Source: Patiria pectinifera | Taxonomy: Eukaryota > Echinodermata > Asteroidea > Valvatida > Asterinidae | Reading direction: 5' to 3' | Assembly (NCBI GenBank): GCA_029964075.1 | Contig: CM057133.1 | Span: 18,562,699-18,626,698 of the forward strand | Length of the DNA stretch: 64,000 nucleotides | Shown here: positions 22,121 to 35,268 of the stretch, piece by piece | Layout of the letters: each line of letters begins with the position of its first letter | Numbering within the stretch: position 1 is the first letter of the stretch | Translations under genes and position numbers: made by a program | The notes under the pieces: model-generated | Seen by the model: the letters and a program-made list of their open reading frames with translations, nothing else | What the model was told of the DNA's origin: nothing | Database searches by the model: none

Positions 22121-25100
22121 ACCTTAGATAGCTCTTAAAGGTGGAAGTGACTGTTGGCAAACCCTTGGTTTTTTTTTTAAAACAGTTGCATTCTTGCCTC
22201 ATCTTTATTAACCCAGTTACTGGTTCTGTCGTCTGTATAATTATTGTTAACCTCTCAACTGCAGCAATTTCTGAAGTTTGGGTATAAACTGCTGTTTTTT
22301 AATGGATTTGGTTGGGGTATAACACTCATCAGAGATAATGATGCTATTTTTTAGTGAACAGAAGGGTGATGGCGGTACACAGATTTATTGAATTCGAAGT
22401 CATAGTGGGCCACCACTTTGTGAGGCGAGTGTGATGTGTTGTGACCCGATCTGCTGTCAATGCGGTGCAACGGGTAGGGGTGAGGGGGATTTTGCATCCC
22501 CTCCGAGGGGTCAATGACCTTTCAATACTTTATTTATGCCTATTGTTCTTGAAAACCGCAATTTTTTTTCTTCAAAACCCAAGTCATAATGTTAAGTGGA
22601 TCATGCTATGAATTTTTTTTTATATGTAGGGCATCTCATATCTGACCTCTGATGACCTTAAAGGGGTCAATACACTTTGCATTTCCTATATATAGATAAT
22701 AAGAGTATTAACTATTTAAAATACTAATTTCTTATTACCCATGTATAAATTTTGGTTGTTGTTGCCATGATATGAATTTTCATGTGAACTTTGTGTACTC
22801 TGATTGCTATTATTTATCATGTTTAAATTTTAAATTGCCATTTTTTCATGACCGTAGTCTAATCAAAGGAAAAGGAGTGTATTTTAATAATTATTCCACG
22901 ACGTGACATGAACATTAGAACCCAAGGAATTGTTTTGCGTGACCTTTGATCTCAATTTTCCTTTTTATAAGGGCAGACACAATCGCGAAAGAATATAAGC
23001 GATAAATCGGACAAGCTTCACTCTCTTGCAGTGACCACTGGGCTAGGTAAAAAAAGGTTAAAAACGTGGCTATCCAAGTCCATCTGGATACACAAGGGTG
23101 TAATAAGTACTCAAGAATGAAAATTGCTTGATATATGTACATTTTCCATTACAAAACAGACCCACAGATTTCTTTTCCAATCTCATCATATTGCGTCTGC
23201 CAATAAAACAAGGAGAAACGAGGTCAGAAGTCGCCTCAAAAATGTTTTTTTCGGGGTCTGAATCCATAACATGACTTTAAACTTATAGGTGCAATATCGT
23301 TCTTTGGCACTATATTGACGTTGGGTCACGAAAAAATGGCGTTTTGACGAATAATATGATTAATATCAGCAACTAGGATATCAAAGTTCATTGACCTATC
23401 TAATGGTATCTATACGTCAAATATGATGTCCCCATATCTGCGAATTCTTTTCATGGCACAAAGAGTCAAGCTTTAGACTTTGGGCATGAATTAATGGCAT
23501 TTACAATTGTGTAAATCTTATAAATAGTCATATGTAGGCTACTGTTTTACAAAGGCCATGACCTCTCGTAAGGTCACCAGAGGTTGAATATGAAATGACC
23601 TATGTATGAAAATTCTCTTTATAACATGAACACCTTTCAATTAGACACAAATCATGAAAAAAGATGAGGTTTAAAGTATAAATCTTACAAATAGCTATAT
23701 ACATATTTACAAAGGTTATTGACCTCTCAAAGGTCACCAGAAGTCCGATATGAATTGTTCCCACATCTGATCATTATTTTCATTGTATGAAGGCCTATAA
23801 CACAGACTTGGGTTATAGGAAAGTAAACGTTTGAAGAACAACAGTTATGAATAGAATATGGACAGTTTTTTTACCTCTGAAGGTCACCAGAGTTAAATAA
23901 GAAATTCCTCTATATCTGAACATTTTTGTGTTGGCATGAAGATCAAACATGGGAAGTTTCATGCTTTTATCACAATTTGCACAATCCCTTAGCATATTCG
24001 GGCTATGCCGCACCACTAAAGCCCCAAGTCATAAAGTTAAAGGGAATATACAACATTTGCAAACATCGAAAAATAAAACTATCAAGTTTTTACGAAATAC
24101 CTTACTAGGATGTTGGTAAATGACAGTCTCAAGCATCTTGTAAAATTACGGCACCTGGTATGAAGTCATTTTCGAGAAAATGGTATTTTTGTATACATTT
24201 CCAACGGTGGTCGGCCGACCAGCGTTGGAAAAACCTAACTATTTTTCAACTACTGCTCCAAATTTATCAGTCCAAATTTTGTTTGCTATTGGTTACATGT
24301 TCATGAACGGGTGCAGGCCAGGTAGACTGGTTCCCTTGCCTTACAATTTTCCATCATCTATAAATTGATCCATTTTATCTTTTGTGGAGTCAGGGAACCA
24401 GACTACTTGAACATTTTTGTTTTTCTTGGTTTTTCCAACCTTTTCGAACACAAAACTTCACAAATGTCAGTGTAACAATATTTGATCTATTATACTAACC
24501 CGCCCTTGAATAGTTCATTTCCGAAAATTACAGCAAAAGCCAATGATGAACATTCCCTTTAAGTGGCTCATGGTATGAAAAGAATTTCATATGTAGGGAA
24601 TCTCATATCTGACCTCTGATGGCCTTTAAGGGTTCAGTGAACTTTGCGTATCTTATTTATAGATATTAAGAGCATTAACTATTCAAAACACCACTTTTTA
24701 TAACCCATATCTAAATTTTGGGTATGTAGACTTTCATATTTGACCTCTGATGACCTTTGCGAGGTCAATGAACTTTGTGTAATCTGATTGCCGTTATTTA
24801 TCATGTTTAATCTTCCAAATGCCATTTTTCATGACTGAAGTCTAATAAGAGCAACTTTTTTACCTCATGTTTTCTGATTTTGATAAAAATTGCTGTGCAT
24901 GTAGGTCCTAAAGAGCAATGAATGCACACCAATTTTTAGCCCGATCCGACCAACCATGTGGTCAGGGCAGAAACCACAAAAAACGGACACTTTTAGAGTA
25001 AAATACCACCCTTTTGGTGGAAATATGTCAAAACCGTGTCAATTTTCATCGAATATATGCGAATTTGGTATTAAAATAATAAGAATTGCATGGTCAAATC

Positions 25101-25600
25101 AACTCTTTTGTCAAAATTAAATTTTGTGAAAAGGAGGTCATGTGACCTTAAATATGTTATCGTGACCTTTGACCCAATTTATGTACTAATGTATCATTCC
25201 GAAAATCAACGAAATGAAAATGACCTGATAGAACATGTCTTCTTCTATCAGAATCTACTAAAAATCAATTGGGGTCTTTAAAATTTACAACTTTATGACT
25301 ATTTTTGTACAGTTGGTGGGTTACAAATGAGTTAATTTATAGACTTTACATTAGAAATCCACCCACACGACTTACCATTCTGTTTCTAAAGGTACTTAAA
25401 TTAATCTTGGTTTGGGAATTTCTCATGTTGAGGGCTGATGAGGTATAACCAGACTCATAATATAAATTATCAGCAGTGGATTTTGCTTTTGGGAGAGGGG
25501 GGCTCAAAAAATCAAACAAACAAATTGACAACCTTGGAGGGGGGGGGGTTCAAGTCCCTCGATCCCCCCCTCTCCCCCCCCCCCGTGCCACTGATAATTA
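22121..25600. other. Noncoding region with scattered TGACCT-rich repeats
   Basis: Repeated diverged blocks carry TCTGACCTCTGATGACCTT, AATGAACTTTG and TATCATGTTTAAT (for example 22640, 23560, 24600, 24740). Family A (inverted) lies at 24060-24260. No exon is supported. A C/G-rich simple-sequence patch lies at 25535-25585. Confidence 0.55.
24060..24260 (-). repeat. Dispersed repeat copy (family A), inverted, with near-palindrome
   Basis: Inverse of the blocks at 35330-35535 and 3965-4160. It contains TTCCAACGGTGGTCGGCCGACC followed by AGCGTTGGAA, an almost perfect palindrome whose other copy is at 35374-35404. Confidence 0.6.
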
Positions 25601-25970
25601 GTTATCCCAGGAGCGCGCTTGGAATATTAGAATATGAAACAATGCAATGCTGCTGTGACCAATAATGCCACCGACACACTACATTATTCCGTGTTCCACG
25701 AGCCATAACGAATTTATCTTCAAGCAAACTTGATGTCGAATGCGTACATTGCACGTGGCGAGAGATGTAGGTGCATAGTGTATCGGACCGTTCAGCAGCA
25801 AATAGAAAGAACACAATACATACATGTATATGTACTTTCGATATCTGGGGCGAAATATAGCTGTGCAGTATTATATCAAATTACAATGTTGTTGCTATAG
25901 ATGGACTAATCAGGGTCTAGGATTCAAGGTTGCTTGAAGATAACACTCAATATCGCAATCAAAGTCACCT

Positions 25971-26203
<233 letters not shown>

Positions 26204-26247
26204 TGCAATAAATTCAGAATATGAGTTAAAACTTTGGCATATCTCTC

Positions 26248-26291
26248 TTCTGAACAGACTGTTTCGTACCATAAGGCACTCATCAGCAGAA
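26248..26291 (-). ncRNA. Hammerhead ribozyme, minimal type I (complete core)
   Basis: Read on the minus strand: stem I strand TTCTG, core CTGATGA, stem II GTGCC-TTAT-GGTAC (five pairs, one G-U), core GAAA, a 3-bp stem III with loop GTC, cleavage triplet GTT, then CAGAA closing stem I. Every conserved catalytic-core base is present. The very short stem III is characteristic of hammerheads known from Penelope-like retroelements, which matches the position beside a PLE endonuclease. Predicted cleavage is after GTT (complement of 26253). Confidence 0.85.
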
Positions 26292-26416
26292 TGACTAATA
26301 TATATATATATATATGAAATCGTCTTCTATCACAATTCACAGTGCTCGATATATCTCTGTAGAGCTATAATCATGCAATAAATTCAGAATATGAGTTAAA
26401 CTTTGGCATATCTCTC

Positions 26417-26460
26417 TTCTAGACAGACTGTTTTGTACCATAAGTCACTCATCAGCAGAA
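26417..26460 (-). pseudogene. Second hammerhead copy, core mutated
   Basis: Same arrangement as the first copy, with cleavage triplet GTC, but the conserved GAAA is AAAA (G12 to A) and stem II has a mismatch (GTGAC with GGTAC). Predicted inactive. Confidence 0.8.
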
Positions 26461-26554
26461 TGACGAAAAATAGAATACAAGTAGCATCTTACCTTATTTC
26501 GAATCAAGCGCGCGCACGCGTTACGCGCGTTACGTCATTGAAGTTAGTACGCGT

Positions 26555-27156
26555 TTACGTCACTGAAGTAAGAACACATCTGTCTCGATGCCTGCACTTG
26601 GAGACGATTTCGCTTCTCTTATTCAGTGTACCTAGATCTGGCCTACATATGATTATGTACTTCTCTGCTATACACAAATTGCATCTCTTGTTTACGTAAG
26701 AGTATGGCAGTGCTTTCAGAACAATGTCCCATTTGATTTCATAGTCTTTCCCCTCGTCCTTTAAGTCCCATATATGTTTACTTAGCTCTGTTTGCGCCCT
26801 CTTGCTCTCGGATCTGAATGACTTCTTGTGGTTCGCCAGTCTCGCCTTGAAGGTTGTAGATGTCAGCCCGACGTATGCCTCCTTCCTGCCTTCGCTCGTG
26901 ACGGTGGCCTGGTACACGATGTTCTTGCTGAGGCACTCCCGTTCAGCGGGCATTCGGCATTGCGGGGGCAACTGCATGTTCTACCACCGACGTCGTCCTC
27001 TTGTTTTACCTTCCGTTTGTTGATTGACTGGATCGTTGCCTTCATGTTCGGCATGCAGCTGTAGGATAACTTTACTGTGTTCCGGTTGAGCACTTTGTGT
27101 GTACTGCGTCCGTGCTTTTCCACAGGTTGAAAACAGGTTGAAAACAGGTTTTCCAC
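26555..27156 (-). pseudogene. Penelope-like element, C-terminal RT end and GIY-YIG endonuclease
   Basis: The minus-strand frame from 26977 holds NIVYQATVTSEGRKEAYVGL, FKARLANHKKSF, LSKHIWDLKDEG, RCNLCIAEKYII and LNKRSEIVSKCRH, the GIY-YIG-type endonuclease of PLEs. Upstream, 27114-27010 encodes [15 protein letters not shown] and MPNMKATI, the same segment that ends the plus-strand RT copy at 28170. A frameshift near 26990 separates the two parts. This piece is therefore the 3' half of a PLE lying head-to-head against another copy. Confidence 0.85.
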
Positions 27157-27167
27157 AGGTTTTCCAC

Positions 27168-28500
<1,333 letters not shown>

Positions 28501-29005
28501 TTATATATACAATTTTCATGAAACCATTTTCAAGGTTATTGTAGTGGTTGCTGAATTTTCAAAATTTGAGGAATTTGAATTTGAGTATTAAAAGTATTTT
28601 GCATCTTTACTTTGATGCTTGATTTCTTGGTGAAAGCGTCAGGGCTTTGTGCAGGAATTGACCTTTGAAAAGAAGGAATTGAAGCAATATATTTGTAACA
28701 CTTTGATCTGTCTCTAAGACTCGCTTGTACAATGGTTCCAGATATATGCGCCACTTTGAGGATGTATGCACACGTCCATATTCCAGCTTTTTCAAATTGC
28801 ATTCACAGTTTTTCATAACTCCGATATCAAAATACCACTAGGTAAATAGCCATTCAATCTACCATTGCCGGATTGCATGTTGTATTATTCCAAGTTATAT
28901 AGGCCTACACGCGTACGTACGTGTTGACTTAAGGCTCAAAGGTTAATTAATTAGCATTAAAAGGATGGAGAGCTAAGAATAACACTTGTAAACACTTGAA
29001 ATCGC
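28501..29005. other. Noncoding stretch, no gene recognised
   Basis: No supported exon. Contains one TAGGCCTACACGCGTACG motif only. Confidence 0.4.
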
Positions 29006-29156
29006 GTCATTTGATAAGGAAAGTCACCGAGTGACTCGTCAACTTTGTACATCTTTGCATTGCGTACGGCACATATACTAAAACAAAACACTTCAGTTGG
29101 AACTTTGGGACAATTTGGGAAAACCCAGGTGTATTTGTGCCGGCCTACTAGGACAA
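29006..29156 (+). repeat. 151-bp direct repeat, left copy
   Basis: Highly similar to 30838-30988, starting GTCATTTGATAAGGAAAGTC and ending at GGACAA. Both copies are the same length. Confidence 0.9.
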
Positions 29157-29167
29157 TTATTCCTTAT

Positions 29168-30139
29168 CTATATATATAAGAGAGAGTTTAACTCGGCCTC
29201 CGAGACGATGTTTGCTCATGAAAGGATCCCAGACCGCGGGCTCCCGCGGTGCCAAAATCGCTCCACGTCCGTGGAAAAATGCGGAGGGTGTCTTCCGCCG
29301 GGTCGGACACTTCGGGTCGTCCTGATTTTCCGGTACGGACCAGTGATCCGTTTCGTCCATTTTTCGTGACTGCGTTTTGCGCAGGAATTTGCCGTCGTGT
29401 GCGCTTTCACGTTGACTGCGTGGCCGCCCCCTGTGCTGGCCTTTCTGCATGTCTAGACTGTGCGAAGTCAACGTAGGGGTTTCGTTTACGTGTTCTACTC
29501 GGCCGTACTGCCAAAGCGTTCACCAAACGGTAGCATGGGGTGACCTTGGTAAAATATTTTTTCTCCATGGTGCGTGGCCATCAAGTGTCCCTATTCTTTC
29601 ATATGCTTCGCTTGCCGCCCCTGCGCCGAGTGCAACGAATACTCAGAAGGACTTACACATTAGTATGCCTTGCGCGGTCTGACCAATCGAAAGTCTACAC
29701 TGCGTGGTACTTCCGAGCTATGGGTAAAACTGTCGATGGCAACGCGTACTGCAGCCTGCTACACACCCTGGAAACGAGGTTGGGTCTACGGTGCTCGCTA
29801 TTTGAAGCGCAAGCATGTGACGTCGCGTGATAGAGTGCTGTTGCTTCCATAATGTGTTTACAGCTCCATGCTTCCACCACCACCAAGGCTGAGCGTTGTG
29901 AGTTCGCTGCCCGCCACGTATAATTCAGTGTCGTGTTGTAATTTCGGGGGCCTGTTTGGGGTCAACGAAGGATCGATGCATTGCTTCAAATATCGCGATC
30001 TTAAACGAAGTCACAAAAAAATCGACGAAAAAGTGTCCGACCCGGCGGCAGACACCCACCCACGGACGTGAAGCCGTGGTCTCGGATCCTTTCAGAAGCA
30101 AACATTTCTCGGCTGAGTAAAACTTGCTCTTACATATAG
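29168..30139. mobile_element. Inverted-repeat DNA element between the 151-bp direct repeats
   Basis: The left end (CTATATATATAAGAGAGAGTTT, then AACTCGGCC, TGTTTGCTCATGAAAGGATC and CCGCCGGGTCGGACACTT) is matched inverted at 29995-30139 (CTATATGTAAGAGCAAGTTT on the other strand). Arms are about 140-150 bp and imperfect. The roughly 680-bp core has no recognisable ORF. Confidence 0.75.
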
Positions 30140-30837
30140 ATGGTTGAACCAACTTGAATAAAAGTTGAATAACAGACGGTCTCGCAAATTGTAAGAAGTT
30201 CAAGTTTACGTTTGTTGAAGAGTCCAATACTGAAACTTAATTATGACCTTCCTTCATGATTCAGACCGTTCGTAATTTTTTGGTAACACTCAACATTTTC
30301 ATTTCAAATGACACCTTCAGGTTTTATTGCATTATGATTTATTGTCAAACTGTACAACCAGCCTTCGCCTGTGTACTACAGTAACCTTTTCACTACGTTT
30401 TCCAAATGCGACTGCCTCACAAAAAGTTTACAGACAGTTGCCATGGTACATAATTATCATGTGCGTAAATCGACGGGGGACAGGGGGAACCCCCCCCCCC
30501 CCACACACACACACATTTTGAGGGGGACATTGTTTGGTCTCCCCCCCCCCACACACACACTTTTTCTTCCCCGAATAAAAATATTGTAGCCTACAATAAT
30601 GATTCTATTGCTCAGAATACATGTAGCTGATTCAATTACTCAAAACTCAAAACTTTCACAGATGATCTTTCGCTCAAATTGGTTTTAGTGATTAGAAATT
30701 GCCTCAGATCACACCACAGAAATTGCTATTCTTTAACTGCGTGTCTCCCCAACTATATCCCCCATTTACATTTAACTCCCCACATTTTCATCCCCAACAC
30801 TACGCCCTACCCGATCTATGATCGGGTAAACCAGCTT

Positions 30838-30988
30838 GTCATTTGATAAGGAAAGTCACCGAGTGACTCGTCAACTTTGTACATTTTTGCATTGCGTACG
30901 GCACGTATACCAAAACAAAACACTTCAGTGGGAACTTTGGAACAATTTGGGAAAACCCAGAGGTATTTGTGCCGGCCTACTTGGACAA
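30838..30988 (+). repeat. 151-bp direct repeat, right copy
   Basis: See the left copy at 29006-29156. A few substitutions separate them. Confidence 0.9.
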
Positions 30989-31152
30989 ATGTAGTTTAAA
31001 TATATCGGTGCGCGATTTGCCATGATTTAAAGCAAACAGCTTTTTTGGGGGGGTATAAAACAACTAATTCTTTTTATAAACAGATTGATAAGGACTAGTT
31101 TTAAAGTTGAAAATGCAAAGCTTTAATTATTTCATTTTGTGCAGTTTGCTTA

Positions 31153-31352
31153 CATTTGAGTGGATGCAGAAGTCGGTTGTCAGTCATTCGACCATCAAAA
31201 GCTGTGTTGATGCCATATAAGGAGATTGAACCGGAGATTAATTTGCATAATGTAGTTCCGTCAAGTGGTCATGAGATCGGTGGTCGTAGCTGCTGCAGTG
31301 CGTCAGTGTTGTCTTGGATGTCAGTGAATCAACTCGCTCTGAACTTGACTGT
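31153..31352 (+). CDS. Orphan candidate exon upstream of NLR gene 1
   Basis: Acceptor TTTCATTTTGTGCAG and donor ACT/GTAAGTTTGG enclose an open phase 1 to phase 0 frame containing SRLSVIRPSKAVLMPYKEIE, NVVPSSGHEIGGRS and CCSASVLSW. No family is recognised. Its phase-0 end would fit the acceptor at 35274 (CATGCAG/GAC) of NLR gene 1, but that could be chance. Confidence 0.3.
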
Positions 31353-31399
31353 AAGTTTGGCTACAGCGATAGCTCATTTCCGTCTTCTTTTTTAGTTTC

Positions 31400-33518
31400 A
31401 TGGATTATACTAAACAGTTAGCAATTAATAAGTTTTCTGTTGCATATTTTACCTATCTCACTTGTGACGGTCACTTGTGAGTTGTGACTTATTCCGGTAT
31501 TTCTTCAGCTTTATGAGGCTTGCTTTTCGTGTCACGTAGCATCTATGCAACAAGTGCATTAGTCTGGTGTCGCTTATTCTATTACGAGTGATGACCACGC
31601 TTTTACTTAGCAAATGCCCCTTTTTGGTGATGCCCCCCCCCCATCCAGTTTAAAAACCGTTCCGCCGCCGCTGTTTTTGGGGGTTTGTATAATTCGCATC
31701 AAAAGGCATCTTCTGTCGCTGTGCAGCAGCATATCCAGCATTTGTTTTTTGGAACATCTGTGTTGAAATGCCGACACGTTTTTTTACCAGGCACTTGTCC
31801 TCCGTAAAATCAAATGGGGGAGGGCTGATACCATCTTTCACAATATTTTTTAAAAATATGCAATTTTCTGATATGGTTTGACGAATCACTGGGCGCCCCG
31901 AAAGTGGACATCTAACAATCCTTTCATTCCACTAGCAGAGATATGGGTTTTGGCTGAAAAATTGTAAAATTACAATATCATGTTTTATGCCGCCGTGGAT
32001 AGTTTCCAAGGCGTACATGACGCGCGTTTTGATAGGCGTTATGACTCAATGGTAAGATTGGTTTGATAAAAATTTGATAAAAAAGAACAAAGTTTGTTGA
32101 AACAATTAAAAAATAAGAAGACTTCCTGTATCTGGCTAGCACGGTGTCAATTCAAAGGAAATCAGGATTCTATGTCCAGAAATCTGATTTGAAAAAGTTT
32201 GTCGTTGGGAGCTGTTTTTAGTCTGTTTTACTTTTCCTGGAAAAAAGCAATGAAATACAGTTGTTTATCGCAGACCCTGACCAAAAAGCAGGTCAGACCA
32301 TGGGGCGCTTCCTCCCCCCCCCCAAGGAAATGCAAAAAAAAAATGAGATGCGAAGTCACATTGCTGTTAATTTAATGCCAATTAACAACAACAGCCAAGT
32401 TTGAAGTCCCAATTCGATTCTTGAAGGAAGCTCCTCTTTAACATTTTGCACCTGAGAGTCAGGCCGAGTGATTTCAATGTGAAGACTAAGAGTATGCGGA
32501 AGGAATGTAGTATCAAGAAGCCACTTTTTGGGTTGTGTACAAAGTTTATGGAGAGTCAAGAACATTTTCAAAGTATTTCCTAACAAAAACAAAAATGTTT
32601 CTCGGTCCCACATTCATGTCTATCCAACATTTTTTGCAATGACTGACCTTTATTGAGATATGATGGAAAAATGGTGTCAGGATGCAACATTCTTTCAGAC
32701 TAGACTGGTACATGTCCAACTGTTTGAAAAGATGATCCCTTTAGTGGTCTGGTATCAGACTATGGAGAGATGTGTAGCAAAAGGGACTGGTACCTGATGT
32801 TTCTTTGACTTATTGATTTAAGCAGTACTAAAAGGGTGTTGGACTAGTTGTTTCATGTGCCAGTCTCTTTTTTTGTGTTGCATATTTTAATATCTTACGT
32901 TTTGGGACAGTACTTTTTATTCAGATAAAAAAACAAAACAATTATAAGACTCTTGATCTGTGTGCATAAACTGCTTTGGTTGTTTGTCATCCATACCCAT
33001 GACGCAATACGAATGTCAATCAGGTTAAATGAGAGTCCCACATTTTCAGACGAGGCTTGCCTCGCCCTTTGCCTTGTCAGCGGTCATGGGTGTGTTTCAA
33101 AAATCTGTTAAAATTGTTCACAAGTTTACCTGTGAATGAACATGGGCGTCGCTAGAGGAGGGTGGGGGTGTGGCGAAAGCCATGGTCTATAACATTTGAG
33201 CAGATTTGCTGATTAGTAATGCAAGACAACCGCATCTTGTCCTCTAGATTTTGAACAATCAGCGGGTGCTTCCATATCGGGTCTTCGGTCATTCACCGTT
33301 GTCGCGTCATAGACACGGATAAAAAAAACACCTAGACACAGCAACAGAGGCTGTGGTCACGAGCTATGTATTATGTTACGCGACAAGCGCCCGGCTGTTG
33401 TTGTATTACAAAACATTGCATTCGAATTGACCAATCACAGTTTTAGTCCTGATTTGGGAATCAAATGACGTCACGATTTAGTAAAGTTGACACTGATAGG
33501 CTGAGGCGCGAGATCACA
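31400..33518. other. Noncoding stretch, no gene recognised
   Basis: AT-rich, with simple C/G tracts (31635, 32315). No exon or RNA gene supported. Confidence 0.45.
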
Positions 33519-33526
33519 TAAATCTG

Positions 33527-34835
33527 CAGTGTTGTAGGACTCGGACTCGGGACTCGGACTCGAGTCCGGACTCGAGTCCTTTTTTCAAGGACTCGGACTT
33601 GGACTCGAGTCCTTTGCTCAAGGACTCGGACTCGGACTCGGACTCGGACCCCAAGGACTCGAGGACTCGGCTTCGAGTCCGGCTCGAGTCCGGCAAAATT
33701 GGGTCTTTTTTAGGTGTTTTATTTCAATTATTTTATGTCTTTCACCTTGATTTGGTTTTGCTGTGGAACCGAATTCCGCAGTTCTGCCGCTCGCAAAAAT
33801 AACTTGCCGATTGATCAATGATCAATTGATTCATTCCAACCTAACCTGGCCAATTGCCCACCAAATAAATCGATTCGTCAGTTATTCAGTTGCTTGCCGA
33901 TGTGTTGGACTTTTGGTTCAATATTACTAACATGGTTGACACAATGACAAGGAGCTATCTCAGCCGCATGAAATCAACGCCATACAATTGGGCTCGAATT
34001 CATACCCATTTAGCGCACGTGGGTGCTTTTACACGCCCAATATGATCAATATCGCCCAACGTGCCGCGTATTGATTGTTTTGTTTAACACTCATGATGCT
34101 TATTGTTTACAAGTTTGTTAGTGTTCAACTGTTCATATATTACAGTAGTCTTTTTTAGTTTCTTTACATATTCTGTAGAATTGATCTGTGGCTCGGTTTC
34201 TGTTGATTGTTTTGTTTAACAGTTATGATCTTTACAAGTTTGTTAGTTAGAACTTTTCATATTACAGAAGACTTTTTCATTTTCTTTTAGTCTTTACATA
34301 TTTCGTAGACTTGATCTGTGGCTCTGCCTTCTGTTGATAGTTTGTTTGACAGTTATGCTATTTACAAGTTTTTTCACCTTTACTGTAAGAAAGGGAAATA
34401 AAGAAAAGCAACAAATGTGAAGAATAATTACTGAAGATCATATGCTAATTGTAATTGTCACTTTACTGTAGTATCTGCGTCAATATCTGTAGGCTTCTAC
34501 GCATACTAAGGTAAAAGTTAATGCAAGTTTTTTTTAATGTACATTATAAACATAATGAATGCATTGCATAGTGCATACAGCCAAAACCATTACCCCTTCT
34601 CTATCACCTGACATTTGATAGTGACATTTTGAAAACGTTAATATAGTATTGGTGAACCGCGACTTGAATTTGATACATAAGGACTCGGACTCGGACTCGA
34701 GTCCTTTTTTCAAGGACTCGGACTCGGACTCGGACATCAAAAATTGACAAGGACTCGGACTCGGACTCGAGTCCTTTGCCCAAGGACTCGGACTCGGACT
34801 CGGACTCGGATGAGGAGGACTCGACTACAACACTG
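33527..34835. mobile_element. Complete non-autonomous hAT-type element, 1309 bp
   Basis: Terminal inverted repeats CAGTGTTGTAG (33527-33537) and CTACAACACTG (34825-34835) are exact. They are flanked by an 8-bp target duplication TAAATCTG (33519-33526 and 34836-34843). CAGTG termini and an 8-bp duplication define the hAT superfamily. Both ends carry subterminal arrays of GGACTC with embedded GGACTCGAGTCC palindromes (33535-33690; 34680-34825). The core has no transposase ORF. Confidence 0.93.
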
Positions 34836-35268
34836 TAAATCTGCATGCTTTGAGACGTTATCCAAGAGACTTGGCTCCGTGGATAACAGGTAATTCTCAA
34901 ACATGTCTGGGATCAGTGGACGGACCTGAACAAAGTATGCTCACAGTGACGTACTGAGCGTGTATACGAAAATTTACGACGAGCAAATTTACGACGAGCA
35001 AATAAAAATTTACTTTTTAAGTTGAGTTTATCCCACTGAAAAATTAAATCCATTCAAAGTAACCAACTTAATTAACCATTGATATATTTGAGGAGGAAAT
35101 TAGGAATGGAGTTAATGGGATCATTTCGGATGGAAAGTATCAATTTCACTCATTTTGCGTGACGGTCCGTCGGCAGAGTTTCATGATGACACCCGCCCCC
35201 ATTCAATATGGTCAGAGATGCCTATGTGAATAAACAAAACATTACACCGCTTTTCATTAATCATTGAC

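Noticed and set aside
31156-31395. Possible complete small secreted protein
   Set aside because: The apparent start is not an ATG-led frame with support; at best it is one exon, listed at low confidence.
33514-34900. Ser/Glu-repeat ORFs
   Set aside because: Translation of GGACTC/GAGTCC arrays in the hAT element.
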